Positions 50,507 through 60,022 of a DNA stretch of 64,000 bases are shown here, one piece after another. Origin of the DNA: Robiginitalea aestuariiviva (GTDB lineage: Bacteria > Bacteroidota > Bacteroidia > Flavobacteriales > Flavobacteriaceae). The stretch is taken from positions 618,965 to 682,964 of the forward strand of contig NZ_JARPUQ010000001.1 in assembly GCF_029537735.1 (NCBI RefSeq). The letters are read 5' to 3'. The stretch's first letter is position 1; every line of letters begins with the position of its first letter. Made by a program: the position numbers and the translations under genes. The notes beneath the pieces are model-generated. The model had not been told where the DNA came from, did no database searches, and was given only the letters and a program-made list of their open reading frames with translations.

Positions 50507-51661
50507 ATGAAATCCATTTCAACCTTCTATATGCCGGCCCTTATGGGCCTGGCCCTAGTCCTTCAGGCCTGTAAAGGCTCAGGGGATTCCGGCGCGGAAA
50601 GTGCCGCTGCTGCAGCCGATGGGCTGATCCATGTCAGCAAAGCCCAGTTCGAAACCAACCAAATGGAGTTGGGGCAGCCCACCTTGCGGGCTTTCCCCGA
50701 GGTGTTGTTGGTAAGCGGGATGGTAGATGTGCCTCCGGAAAACCGGGCGGCTATCAGCGCCGTCCGGGGCGGGTTTGTGCGCGATATTTCCCTACTGGTC
50801 GGAGACCGGGTATCCCGTGGGCAACGCCTGGTGACCCTGGAAAGCCCGGAGTTTTTACAGCTGCAGCAGGAATATCTCGAAAATGTGGAACAACTCCCTT
50901 ACCTGGAAGCCGAATACAAGCGACAGAAAACCCTTTTTGAAGAACAAATCAGTTCTGAAAAACTTTTCCTGCAGGCCGAAAGCCAGTACCGGACGGCCCT
51001 GGCCCGCGCCAACAGCCTGGGGAAACAACTGGACCTGCTCCACATTTCCCGAAAAGCCACAGAGGCCGGGGAGCTCACCTCGAACAGCCCGGTATATGCC
51101 CCCATTGAAGGGCACATCACCAAGGTAATGGTACGGAAAGGATCCTATGTTTCCCCGGCCTCAGAGATTATGGAAATCGTTAACCGGGAGCACCTCCACC
51201 TGGAGCTCCTGGTCTTCGAAAAGGACGTAGACCAGGTAAAAATCGGGCAGCGCATACAATTTAACTTACCGGAGCGCTCCGAAAACCTTTATGATGCCGA
51301 AGTCCACCTGATCGGGACCTCCCTGGATGAGAACCGCACGGTAAAAGTACACGCCCATTTGATGGACGAGGACCAGGATTCCTTTCTGGTAGGAATGTTT
51401 GTAAAGGCGCGGATTGAACTCGGAGAAGCAGATGGGAAGCCCTTACTGGCCCTGCCAGAGTCCGCAGTGGTGGCTTCCGGGGGCAAGCACTACCTGTTGG
51501 TCATGGAGAATGCCTCGGAAGACGGCTATGGGTTCAGGCAGGTTGCGGTAAGCGTGGAAACCACTGCCCAGGGGTATACCGCCCTGAAGCCCGGTTCCGG
51601 CCTGGACGAAAACAGCCAGGTGCTAACACAAGGGGCCTTTAACCTGGTTTCCCCGGAGTAA
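50507..51661 (+). CDS. RND efflux periplasmic adaptor lipoprotein (CzcB/CusB-like)
   Basis: A 384-aa membrane-fusion protein with lipobox VLQAC (Cys25 or so). The domain order is typical: barrel-sandwich half VRGGFVRDISLLVGDRVSRG, helical hairpin (QLQQEYLENVEQLPYLEAEY to ARANSLGKQLDLL), second lipoyl half YAPIEGHITKVMVRKGSYV and beta-barrel LHLELLVFEKDVDQVKIGQ. It links pump and outer-membrane factor, which here are one polypeptide. ATG 50507 is used over a TTG nine bases before. Confidence 0.92.
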   Translation: MKSISTFYMPALMGLALVLQACKGSGDSGAESAAAAADGLIHVSKAQFETNQMELGQPTLRAFPEVLLVSGMVDVPPENRAAISAVRGGFVRDISLLVGDRVSRGQRLVTLESPEFLQLQQEYLENVEQLPYLEAEYKRQKTLFEEQISSEKLFLQAESQYRTALARANSLGKQLDLLHISRKATEAGELTSNSPVYAPIEGHITKVMVRKGSYVSPASEIMEIVNREHLHLELLVFEKDVDQVKIGQRIQFNLPERSENLYDAEVHLIGTSLDENRTVKVHAHLMDEDQDSFLVGMFVKARIELGEADGKPLLALPESAVVASGGKHYLLVMENASEDGYGFRQVAVSVETTAQGYTALKPGSGLDENSQVLTQGAFNLVSPE

Positions 51662-51691
51662 GGGTTTCAGTAGGAGGCTTGCGCCCCTTGC

Positions 51692-54082
51692 TTAACGCGG
51701 CATCAGCACCTGTCGGGAAGCGGCATGGGCTATAATAGAGTCCCGGCTGTAATACAAAGGGAAATAGGCATCTGCAGCCCAGGTCTCGAACAGGTTCCCG
51801 TAGTACGGGCTCTGGGGATTACCGGATTGCCCGGGGCTGTTGACCGCCACCGCACCGTCCCACTCCCCTACCGGGACAATGATGCGGAAGGTAGCCCCGC
51901 TGCTTTGGTTGAGGTTGTTGCCGGTAGACCCTACTGTGTATCCATTCCCGCCCCGGGGTACCGGCCCAAAGTCCAGGCTTTCGCCCTTTGGGTCCACCAT
52001 AACCTTGCTAAGCGGGTGCTCAATGGTAATATGCTTGTATGCTGCCTGCCCATAGGCCCAGTTTTCGGGGTTCGGGCCCAGCCGACCGGACAGCCAGGCC
52101 ATGGCCCCTTCAAAGGATGAAGCCAGGAAGGCGTCGCGGGCCGTTTCGCTTCCAAAATGGGGATTTGGCGCCGTTATCCACTGCAGGATGCGTTCCAGTT
52201 GCAGGCTCTGGATATAGTCCTTGGCCCTTGCCGGAACAAATTGCTCGTGGGCCAGGCGCTTGATTTCATTTTCCCAGGCCACGTAGATCCCCGCTGACAG
52301 AGAACCCGGACGCAGTTGAAAATCCCAACCCGAAAGCAGCCCCCGCAGGCTATCCGCCCGTTGGGAAAGTTCCAACCCTTCCAGATAGGGTACCAGGGTA
52401 CGGGCCGGGATGGAAAAATAGTCGTTTTGCAATGCCTCCATCTCGGATCGGGTAAAGGGATTTGGGCTGCCAAGCACTTCTTCAATGCGTTGGCCCCTGT
52501 AGGAATCCGACCAGGAAAAGCCAATGGCATCCCACCGGTCATAGGTTTCCGGGGTTACGTGCTGGTTGGCCGTTTCAATATAGCCGCGGTCCGGATTCAG
52601 GGCAGAAGGTTTCTCCTTGATCGGCAGGTAGCCCTCCCACTCAAAACGACCGTCGCCGGGAACCGGTACCAGGCCGGAAAACCCCTTGCGCACCGGGGCA
52701 ATCCCCACGGCCTGCCAGCCAATATCACCATCCGTCCCGGCCCAGATCATATTCTCCCCGGGAATATTGCTATAGGCACAGGCATCGCGGAACATTTCCC
52801 AATTTTCGGCCTGATCCATCCGCAGCGATGCCAGGTAGGGGGCCCCGCCCGGTTCCATCCAGGCACAACGCATGGCATATGCCCGGTTTTGAACCGTATC
52901 CTGGTAGAGTACCGGCCCGTGCCGGGTATAACGAAGCTCTACCGATACGTCCGCTTTACCTTTAACGGGAATGTCTTCCCGGATCACCTGCATCTCTTCC
53001 CATGCTCCCTGATAGCGGTAGCGATAGGGATGGTCCGGATCGGTTTCGTAAACCAGCAGGTCCTCCCCATCGGTCTCAAAGACGGTGAGTCCCCAGGCCC
53101 CGTATTCGTTATGGCCGATGGATACGCCCGGGATTTCCGGTTCTCCCCCGCCAATGACGTTCCATCCCGGGGCGGAAAGGTGCACCATATACCGCAGGGA
53201 AGGCACCCGTATACTCCGGTGGGGGTCGTTGGCCATCAGGGGCTTCCCGTTGGCCATTTTTTCTCCTCGTACTACCCAGTTGTTGCTCCCAATGCCCAGG
53301 CTGTCCGGCAAGTGTTTATCCGATACAGGAAAGCGCATGGCTTCGGCCTGGTTGCGGTACGCCGGCAGCAGGTCTTCGGGCAGGAAGGCCACCGGTTTCC
53401 GGTAGGCATTGTACAGCCCCAGAATATCCTGGGAAAGACCCTGCAAACCGATGTTGTCATGCAAGGTGAGGTCAGGTTCCCTGGGGTGGAACCAGAGCAG
53501 GGCCTTCACCGAATCTGCCCCGATGGCCGCCACGGCCCTTCCGATGGCCAGTTCTTCCTCACTATTGCCCAGCAGTCCCTGATGCCGGGATATGACTACC
53601 TCGGGGGTCCACAATTCCGGCAGGATCCCCAGGGCTTTGAATTCGATGGGCAGGTTTTCCGGATTTTCCCGGGCTTCCGAAATATAGGCGTTCACCCCAT
53701 CGGTGTAGGCGCGAACAATTTCCGATCCCCGCTCGTGGTACTGGTTAAGGTCTGCCTCCAGGTCGCCCCTGTACTTAAATAGCCGGGTGCCGATATCTCG
53801 CTTCAATTCGCGTTCGCCCAGCATTTCTGCCACCGTCCCGGTGGCCTGGCGTCGCCATATTTCAAACTGGAATAGCCTGTCCCTGGCTGCCAGATACCCC
53901 TGGGCGAAGAACAGATCGCGTTCATTCAGGGCATAAATATGATTAATGCCATAGGGGTCGCGGTAGACTTCAACAGCTTCGGAGAGGCCGGGCACCTGGA
54001 ATTCAGTTTCAGGTACAGCCTGTTGGCGGCAGGCGGCAATAGCCAGGCAACACCCGAGGGTTGCCAGAAAGGATCGGTTCAT
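51692..54082 (-). CDS. Penicillin acylase family (Ntn-hydrolase) lipoprotein
   Basis: A 796-aa precursor with lipobox AIAAC (Cys18). The Ntn-hydrolase beta chain would begin at S266 in LGIG-SNNWVV, the expected autocleavage site and N-terminal nucleophile. Other family segments: DPYGINHIYALNERDLFFAQ at the alpha-chain start, NDPHRSIRVPSLRY, HNEYGAWGLTVFETD and GQSGNPQSPYYGN near the C-terminus. It hydrolyses N-acyl amides such as acyl-homoserine lactones, penicillins or acyl amino acids; the exact substrate is not evident. TACCTTTA on the minus strand at 54105-54098 is a likely -7 box. Confidence 0.9.
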   Translation of the reverse strand: MNRSFLATLGCCLAIAACRQQAVPETEFQVPGLSEAVEVYRDPYGINHIYALNERDLFFAQGYLAARDRLFQFEIWRRQATGTVAEMLGERELKRDIGTRLFKYRGDLEADLNQYHERGSEIVRAYTDGVNAYISEARENPENLPIEFKALGILPELWTPEVVISRHQGLLGNSEEELAIGRAVAAIGADSVKALLWFHPREPDLTLHDNIGLQGLSQDILGLYNAYRKPVAFLPEDLLPAYRNQAEAMRFPVSDKHLPDSLGIGSNNWVVRGEKMANGKPLMANDPHRSIRVPSLRYMVHLSAPGWNVIGGGEPEIPGVSIGHNEYGAWGLTVFETDGEDLLVYETDPDHPYRYRYQGAWEEMQVIREDIPVKGKADVSVELRYTRHGPVLYQDTVQNRAYAMRCAWMEPGGAPYLASLRMDQAENWEMFRDACAYSNIPGENMIWAGTDGDIGWQAVGIAPVRKGFSGLVPVPGDGRFEWEGYLPIKEKPSALNPDRGYIETANQHVTPETYDRWDAIGFSWSDSYRGQRIEEVLGSPNPFTRSEMEALQNDYFSIPARTLVPYLEGLELSQRADSLRGLLSGWDFQLRPGSLSAGIYVAWENEIKRLAHEQFVPARAKDYIQSLQLERILQWITAPNPHFGSETARDAFLASSFEGAMAWLSGRLGPNPENWAYGQAAYKHITIEHPLSKVMVDPKGESLDFGPVPRGGNGYTVGSTGNNLNQSSGATFRIIVPVGEWDGAVAVNSPGQSGNPQSPYYGNLFETWAADAYFPLYYSRDSIIAHAASRQVLMPR

Positions 54083-54097
54083 AGGCTGGGTTTCCCC

Positions 54098-54105
54098 TAA
54101 AGGTA
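54098..54105 (-). promoter_or_regulatory. -7-like box upstream of penicillin acylase gene
   Basis: TACCTTTA read on the minus strand, 16 bp before the ATG, seven of eight consensus positions. Confidence 0.4.
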
Positions 54106-54151
54106 ATCAATTGGACCCAAGTGCCTAAGCCGGTTAAGGGAAGCCAGTTAC

Positions 54152-54670
54152 CTATACGAGCAATAGGAGTACGGTGAGCAGGAACCCGGCCACCGCGAAA
54201 TAAAGCCCCTTCTTGTATACGGGTGCACTGATGCGGAACATAAAAAAGGCCGAAACCGAAAAGAACAAGAGGGCCAGGCCAAAAAAGATCCCCAGCCAGA
54301 ACAGGGGGTTGCCGGAGTGCATCTTGTGCAGGTTGTTCATTTTTTCGAGGACTATGGGCAGGCGCTTCTCGGTATACACCGCCGCCCCGGTAGCGCGGTT
54401 GTACTGCCCTCCGCTAAAGTAGACCAGGTCCCCCTCCACACGATCCGCCTTAAAGGCCCGTCTGCGCAGGGCGGCCCCCAGGGCTTCGTCATCCAGGCCG
54501 GGCTCCAGGTTGCGGGCTACCTCCACTTCACTTTTCATGTAGTCCGTATTCCGGAAGGTGAGAACAATGCCGCTAATGGCGTAGACCGCCATAATACCCG
54601 CCAGGAAAAAGCCCAGGTAGCGGTGGAACATTCGGAATTGGTCGGAAAGAAGCGGATTTTTACGTGCCAT
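54152..54670 (-). CDS. PepSY-associated membrane protein
   Basis: A 172-aa protein with one TM helix near the N-terminus (YLGFFLAGIMAVYAISGIVL), a PepSY-like periplasmic segment (LEPGLDDEALGAALRRRAFK to NRATGAAVYTEKRLPIV) and two TM helices at the end. The arrangement, with NLHKMHSGNPLFW before the last helices, is typical of the PepSY-TM family linked to iron/heme reduction or siderophore systems. ATG 54670 is chosen; the upstream open frame has no signal or family similarity. Confidence 0.82.
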   Translation of the reverse strand: MARKNPLLSDQFRMFHRYLGFFLAGIMAVYAISGIVLTFRNTDYMKSEVEVARNLEPGLDDEALGAALRRRAFKADRVEGDLVYFSGGQYNRATGAAVYTEKRLPIVLEKMNNLHKMHSGNPLFWLGIFFGLALLFFSVSAFFMFRISAPVYKKGLYFAVAGFLLTVLLLLV

Positions 54671-54855
54671 AAGGGGAATCGAATTTATGTTTCTTATTTT
54701 TACCTGAACCGGTCGGTCTGCAGAAATGGACTCCTTAGAGTCGGCTTCAGGGTTTTGGTTTAATCCGATCCCGGAAAAAGATGCCCAACCCAAAGTGCAA
54801 ACTCCTTTGCGGAAAAGGGCCGGCTGCAAACAACCCAACCGCTAACCTCATACCT

Positions 54856-55038
54856 ATGGATAACACAAAACCGACCATTCAAATTTCCAAAACCGGAAAA
54901 GTAACTGTTTTAAACGCCAAAGATATCCAACTTCTGGATGCCGAGGGCAATGAAATCCCCACCCGCAACCGCTTCTCCCTTTGCAATTGCGGCAAGACGG
55001 GAGACGCCCCGTTTTGCGACGGTTCCCACAACGGTTAA
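54856..55038 (+). CDS. CDGSH iron-sulfur domain protein
   Basis: A 60-aa protein with a complete CDGSH motif, CNCGKTGDAPFCDGSH, whose three Cys and one His ligate a 2Fe-2S cluster. Such small bacterial proteins are proposed redox or cluster-transfer factors in the cytoplasm. ATG 54856 starts directly before the family-like core; an upstream ATG at 54781 would add unrelated residues. It is divergent from the PepSY gene and 45 bp upstream of the amidohydrolase. Confidence 0.9.
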   Translation: MDNTKPTIQISKTGKVTVLNAKDIQLLDAEGNEIPTRNRFSLCNCGKTGDAPFCDGSHNG

Positions 55039-55083
55039 ACCCGTTGTTTTCCATCCTGCAACCAACCTCCTAACACCAATACA

Positions 55084-56673
55084 ATGAAAAGGCTCCCGAC
55101 TTCTTTAATGGCCTGTATGGGCATGCTTTTGCTTGCTGGTACAGGCTGTAATTCTACCGGAAACTACGACCTCCTGCTGAAAGGAGGTATGGTTTACGAC
55201 GGTAGCGGTGGGCCGCCACAGATAGCCGATATCGGGATCCGGGGCGATTCCATCGCAGCCATCGGGGACCTTGGGGATGCACAGGCCCAACGGGTACTCG
55301 AAGTGGGGGGCATGGCCGTCTCCCCAGGGTTTATTGACCTGCATACCCACCTGGACCCTGTTATGACCCATTCGGATTGCGAAAGCCACTTGCGGCAGGG
55401 GGTTACCACCAGCCTGGGCGGGCCGGATGGCAGCAGCCCATGGCCCTTTGACGCCTATCTGGATAGCCTTTCCAACTTAGGGGTAGGCATGAATGTGGGT
55501 TACCTGATTGGCCATAATACCGTACGGCGTAATGTGATGGGCCTGGACAACCGGGCGCCAACCCCGGAGGAACTGGAACAGATGAAAGCCCAGGTGGCTC
55601 TGGCCATGGAGGAAGGCGCCTGGGGCATCTCCACCGGCCTGAAGTATTTGCCCGGCAGCTTTTCGGAAACCGAGGAGGTGGTGGCGCTTTCCCGCGTGGC
55701 TTCAGAAGCAGGGGGAATTTACACCTCCCACCTGCGGGAGGAGGGCCTGGAGATCTTTGCTTCGGTGCAGGAGGCAATCACCATTTCTGAACAGGCCGAT
55801 ATTACCGTAGTGCTTACCCACCATAAAGTCATTGGTAAACCCATGTGGGGCAAAAGCCGGGAAACCCTGGCCATGGTAGACAGCGCCCGGGCCAAAGGCC
55901 TGGATGTGCGCATTGACCAGTATCCCTACAATGCCAGTTACACGGGGATTTCCGTGCTGATCCCGGCCTGGGCGCGGGCCGGGGGGCAGGAGGCCTTCCT
56001 GCAGCGCCTGGCGGACCCCATACTTAGGGATAGCATCCATGCCGGGGTAGTATTCAACATCCTGAACGACCGGGGCGGGGACGACCTGGCCCGGATCCAG
56101 TTTGCGCGGGTTTCATGGATGCCGGAACTGGAGGGAAAAACCCTGAAGTACTGGTGCGAGCAACAGGGCCTGGAGCCCACCCTGGAAAACGGGGCAGACC
56201 TGGTGCTGGATGCCCAGAAAAGGGGCGGGGCTTCCTGCGTCTTTTTTGCCATGGACGAAGGGGATGTACAGCAAATCATGCAACACCCGTATACCATGAT
56301 TGCCTCGGACGGCCGGCTGGTTAACCCGGGGGAAGGGCACCCGCACCCGCGCTGGTATGGCACCTTCCCAAGGGTGTTGGGCAAATACGTCCGGGAGGAA
56401 AAACGCTTGCCCCTGGAAACTGCCCTTTATAAAATGACGGGGTTACCCGCGCACACTATGGGGCTTTCAGACCGGGGATACCTCCGGGTAGGCATGAAGG
56501 CAGACGTCACAGTCTTTGATCCCGAAACGGTCGCGGACCGCGCCACCTTTGAAAAACCGCATCAATACCCGGACGGCATTCCCTATGTGATCGTCAATGG
56601 GCATCTGGCGGTAGATGAAGGCGAACTGGTCCCTGCCAAAAACGGCAGGGTGCTTCGCAAAACAAAACCCTAA
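55084..56673 (+). CDS. N-acyl-D-amino-acid deacylase family lipoprotein
   Basis: A 529-aa amidohydrolase-superfamily enzyme with lipobox AGTGC (Cys22). The TIM-barrel metal sites are visible: FIDLHTHLDP, the EEGAWGISTGLKY segment, SHLRE, VLTHHK, ASDG and GEGHPHPRWYGTFPR. D-aminoacylases and related enzymes split N-acyl-D-amino acids; periplasmic forms may process D-amino-acid-containing peptidoglycan fragments. It has a typical C-terminal composite beta-domain (GMKADVTVFDPETV). A bidirectional terminator follows. Confidence 0.9.
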   Translation: MKRLPTSLMACMGMLLLAGTGCNSTGNYDLLLKGGMVYDGSGGPPQIADIGIRGDSIAAIGDLGDAQAQRVLEVGGMAVSPGFIDLHTHLDPVMTHSDCESHLRQGVTTSLGGPDGSSPWPFDAYLDSLSNLGVGMNVGYLIGHNTVRRNVMGLDNRAPTPEELEQMKAQVALAMEEGAWGISTGLKYLPGSFSETEEVVALSRVASEAGGIYTSHLREEGLEIFASVQEAITISEQADITVVLTHHKVIGKPMWGKSRETLAMVDSARAKGLDVRIDQYPYNASYTGISVLIPAWARAGGQEAFLQRLADPILRDSIHAGVVFNILNDRGGDDLARIQFARVSWMPELEGKTLKYWCEQQGLEPTLENGADLVLDAQKRGGASCVFFAMDEGDVQQIMQHPYTMIASDGRLVNPGEGHPHPRWYGTFPRVLGKYVREEKRLPLETALYKMTGLPAHTMGLSDRGYLRVGMKADVTVFDPETVADRATFEKPHQYPDGIPYVIVNGHLAVDEGELVPAKNGRVLRKTKP

Positions 56674-56690
56674 ACCATTACCCAATACTA

Positions 56691-56721
56691 AAAAACCCCC
56701 GTGCGACTGCACGGGGGTTTT
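56691..56721. terminator. Bidirectional rho-independent terminator
   Basis: CCCCCGTGC-GACT-GCACGGGGG with flanking AAAAA and TTTT lies between the convergent deacylase and BNR genes and serves both. Confidence 0.88.
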
Positions 56722-56740
56722 GCTTGTTGAAATACACGTT

Positions 56741-59700
56741 TTAGTCCTCCCCTTTGATATACGGGGCACCTGCAGCTTTGAATTTCGCAGACAGGGCCGG
56801 GACCAGTTGCCCGGCTATCCGATCCACGTCAGGCTCCAGCGCAGTCAGCATCTTACCCGCAAGGGCCAGGTTTTGCCGATGCAGGGTGGTGGGGCCATAG
56901 GTGGTGGAAAGGCCTCTAAAGGCCACGCTAAAATGCGATTGCACCGAAGGCGGGTTGCGTTCCCCAATCTCCTCACGGGCGGGACTGCCTTCCATACGGA
57001 GGTTTACCTCCCGGATGGCATCTTCCAGGGCAACCACGTCTGCAGCCAGGGCAGCAGTGGGGCCCGGGGTGCGATCCAGCGCCATCTTAAACCCGTTAAG
57101 CGCGGCTTCAGCCTGGTCAAAACGATCCCGCATCACTTCCAGCCTGCGCTGCAGGCCTGCCAGTTCTTCCCGGTAAGCATTGTAGCTGTCGAAATCCATC
57201 CCATGCAGGACCCCATCATGGATGGGTTTTACCTGGAAGCGGACTTCTTCGCCCAGGGGGGTTACCTGCCCGTCTTTTTCCAGGGCCATGGTGGCCGTAT
57301 AGGTTCCCGGGGTGGCCATGGGGCCGCGGCCGGTCCATCCCCCTCCCCTTCCGGCGCGGTCGGGATCGATGGCCGAAGTACTGGCATGGCGCAGGTCCCA
57401 GGCCAGGCGGTGGGTGCCTTTGGCAGCCTTTTCCTTCAGGTGGCGAATCACATTCCCGCGGGAATCGCGAACAGTGATCCAGACCTGGGCGGGTTGTTCC
57501 TGGTTTTCAGCATCTATGGCTTCATATCCCGGGAAAGGGATGTCTGCCCCCCGGTCGTTGGGCGCTTTTTCCGCCTTTTTACGGGCCTGTTTGGCCGTAG
57601 TGAATTCCCCGGAGAGGTGGTAGGTGAATACCGCCCCGAATTCCGGGTTCTTGGCCAGGTAAAAATCGGCTCCGGTATTGCCCAGGTTACTACGGGGTAC
57701 ATACCATTTAGCCGTCCTGGGGGCGAAGAGCACTCCTTCTTCCTGCAAGGCTTCCGGGGTCATCGCGCGCAGCGGGCTGTAGTCGTCCAGCACAAAGAAG
57801 CCGCGGCCAAAGGAGGCGGCAACCAGGTCGTTTTCCCGCTTCTGGATGGCCAGGTCCCGGAAGCCCATGTTAGGCGTGCCGGGTAATTTCTGCCAGTTTG
57901 CACCCCCGTCCAGGGAAGTATACACCCCGAATTCCGTGGCCAGGAACAGCAGGTCCTTTTTTACGTGGTCCTGCACCAGGCGCCACAACAGGGTGCGCTT
58001 GGGCAGGTCAGAAGAAAGGGAAGTCCAGGTACGTCCCCGGTCCGTGCTTTTGAAGAGGTACGGATTAAAGTCGCCTTCCTTATGATTGTCCAGCACCACA
58101 TATACGGTGTTCACGTCGTGGAGGTCCGCCTTGATGTCGTTCACAAAACTCCGGGCCGGCAGGCCCAGCCGGGTTACCGGGATGCGGTCCCAGCTGCCAC
58201 CCCCGTCGCTGCTTACGGCAATATACCCGTCGTCCGTACCGGCGTATAGCAGGCCTTCCTGCAGGGGGGATTCGCTCAGGGAAGTGATGGTATTGTAATT
58301 GGACATGGCCCCTACATCCCAGGCGTTATCCCAGGATTGCTGCCGCCCCATGATGGGCAGTTCCAGCCGCTCTTCGTTCCGGGTCAGGTCGCCGGAAACC
58401 GGTGTCCAGCTATCGCCCCGGTCCTCGGACTTCCAAACCCGGTAGGAGGCAAAATACAGGCGGGCGGGGTTGTGGGGGGATACCAGGATGGGCGCATCCC
58501 AGTTGAAGCGCTCATGGGGCTCCCCTTCCCGGGCCTGGGGCTGGATAAAGACCGGTTCGCCCGTGGTAAGGTCTACCCGGTGCAGCCCACCCTGCTGCGT
58601 CTCTGCATAGATAATGTTATTATACTGGGGGTCCGTGGCAGACTGATGGCCGTCCGCAAAAAGGGTCTTGTACCAGTGCTTGTTACTGATCCCCTCCCGC
58701 TCGTCCGTGGCGGAAGGCCCGCCAGCGGAACCATTGTCCTGGGTCCCTCCGAAGACATGGTAGAAGGGTTCAGCATTGTTTACCGCCACCTTGTAAAACT
58801 GGGTCAGGGGGAGGTTTTTGTGATAGCGCCAGGTTTCGGCCAGGTCAAAACTCTCATAGATTCCCGCATCGGTGCCCAGCATCAGGTAATCCGGGTCGCT
58901 CATTTTAAAGGCGAGGGCGTGGTTGTCCGAGTGTTTGTCTTGCTCCTTGAGTTGTACAAAGGTTTTACCCCCATCTTCGGAGGTGAGCACCCGAACGTTC
59001 ATGAGGTAGAGCCGGTCGAACTGGTGCGGGCTGGCATAAAGTTCCTGATAATAATGCGGGCCGGTACCGCCGGATACGGTGTTGGACATCTTGGTCCAGG
59101 AGGCGCCGCGGTCTGCAGAGCGGTATACCGCCCCGGATTTCCGGTCCAGCTCAATGGCCGCGTAAAGTACATCCGGTTGCTGGGGCGAGATAGCCATGCC
59201 AATTTTACCCAGGTTGGACTGGGGCAGGCCCTGGGTGAGTTCCTCCCAGGTTTCGCCCCCATCCGTAGATTTATGGATACCGGAACCGGGACCGCCACCC
59301 ATCAGGGCTGCTACAGTGCGGTGGCGGTCCCAGGTGGCGGCATAGAGTACCTGGGGGTCCCTGGGGTCCATCAACAGGTCTGTCGCACCCGTCCAGGCTT
59401 CATCGCCCAGTACGCGCTTCCAGGTAGTACCCCCGTCTGTGGTTTTATAGACACCGCGTTCCCCGCCCTTACTCCACAGCGGGCCCTGGGCGGCTACCCA
59501 GACCACGTCCGGGTTGTCCGGGTGGACCAGGATTTTGGAGATATGTTCGGAGGCTTTTAGCCCCATGTTCTGCCAGGACTTGCCCCCGTCTTTGGAACGG
59601 TAAACCCCGTCACCATAGGCCACATGTCGTCCACCCACGTTCTCGCCCGTGCCGACCCAAACGGTGTTCGGGTTTCCGGGGTCCAGGGTAATGCACCCGG

Positions 59701-59998
59701 TAGAATAGGACGCTTCCTTGTCAAAAAGGGGCGTCCAGGTAGTGCCGGCATTTTCGGTTTTCCATACCCCGCCGGAACCCACAGCCACATACCAGGTATT
59801 TTCATCTTCCGGGTGGATGGCAATGTCCGCAATGCGCCCGGAAAGGAAGGCCGGGCCAATGTTGCGAAAGGCAAAGGCCTGTAAAGGGAGGTCGGCTTTG
59901 GCTGCCGGGGCAGCACTTTTACGTCTTTGGGCATTCAGGGGGTTCCCCTGAAAGGCGAATGCGGCACTCAGGGCCAGCATCAGGAGTACTTTCTTCAT
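56741..59998 (-). CDS. Exported BNR/sortilin-like beta-propeller protein (paralogue 3)
   Basis: A 1085-aa secreted protein, signal peptide ending NPLNAQ. It opens FAFRNIGPAFLSGRIADI and carries Asp-box repeats (SKDGGKSWQNM, TTDGGTTWKRV, STDGGETWEEL, SSDGGGSWDRI) over about 700 residues, then an Ig-like part (PGTYTATMALEKDGQ) and a helical C-terminal stretch. It diverges more from the other two copies than they do from each other. No T9SS domain or active site recognised. TACATTTA on the minus strand (60030-60023) may be the -7 box. Confidence 0.85.
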   Translation of the reverse strand: MKKVLLMLALSAAFAFQGNPLNAQRRKSAAPAAKADLPLQAFAFRNIGPAFLSGRIADIAIHPEDENTWYVAVGSGGVWKTENAGTTWTPLFDKEASYSTGCITLDPGNPNTVWVGTGENVGGRHVAYGDGVYRSKDGGKSWQNMGLKASEHISKILVHPDNPDVVWVAAQGPLWSKGGERGVYKTTDGGTTWKRVLGDEAWTGATDLLMDPRDPQVLYAATWDRHRTVAALMGGGPGSGIHKSTDGGETWEELTQGLPQSNLGKIGMAISPQQPDVLYAAIELDRKSGAVYRSADRGASWTKMSNTVSGGTGPHYYQELYASPHQFDRLYLMNVRVLTSEDGGKTFVQLKEQDKHSDNHALAFKMSDPDYLMLGTDAGIYESFDLAETWRYHKNLPLTQFYKVAVNNAEPFYHVFGGTQDNGSAGGPSATDEREGISNKHWYKTLFADGHQSATDPQYNNIIYAETQQGGLHRVDLTTGEPVFIQPQAREGEPHERFNWDAPILVSPHNPARLYFASYRVWKSEDRGDSWTPVSGDLTRNEERLELPIMGRQQSWDNAWDVGAMSNYNTITSLSESPLQEGLLYAGTDDGYIAVSSDGGGSWDRIPVTRLGLPARSFVNDIKADLHDVNTVYVVLDNHKEGDFNPYLFKSTDRGRTWTSLSSDLPKRTLLWRLVQDHVKKDLLFLATEFGVYTSLDGGANWQKLPGTPNMGFRDLAIQKRENDLVAASFGRGFFVLDDYSPLRAMTPEALQEEGVLFAPRTAKWYVPRSNLGNTGADFYLAKNPEFGAVFTYHLSGEFTTAKQARKKAEKAPNDRGADIPFPGYEAIDAENQEQPAQVWITVRDSRGNVIRHLKEKAAKGTHRLAWDLRHASTSAIDPDRAGRGGGWTGRGPMATPGTYTATMALEKDGQVTPLGEEVRFQVKPIHDGVLHGMDFDSYNAYREELAGLQRRLEVMRDRFDQAEAALNGFKMALDRTPGPTAALAADVVALEDAIREVNLRMEGSPAREEIGERNPPSVQSHFSVAFRGLSTTYGPTTLHRQNLALAGKMLTALEPDVDRIAGQLVPALSAKFKAAGAPYIKGED

Positions 59999-60022
59999 AG
60001 TGTGATTGGCTTTTCGATCCTT

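Noticed and set aside
52316-53782. 488-codon plus-strand frame opposite the penicillin acylase gene
   Set aside because: Antisense shadow; codon pattern mirrors the real gene.
58337-59560. 407-codon plus-strand frame opposite BNR paralogue 3
   Set aside because: Antisense shadow of a repeat-rich gene; Val/Gly-rich composition comes from reversed Asp-box repeats.
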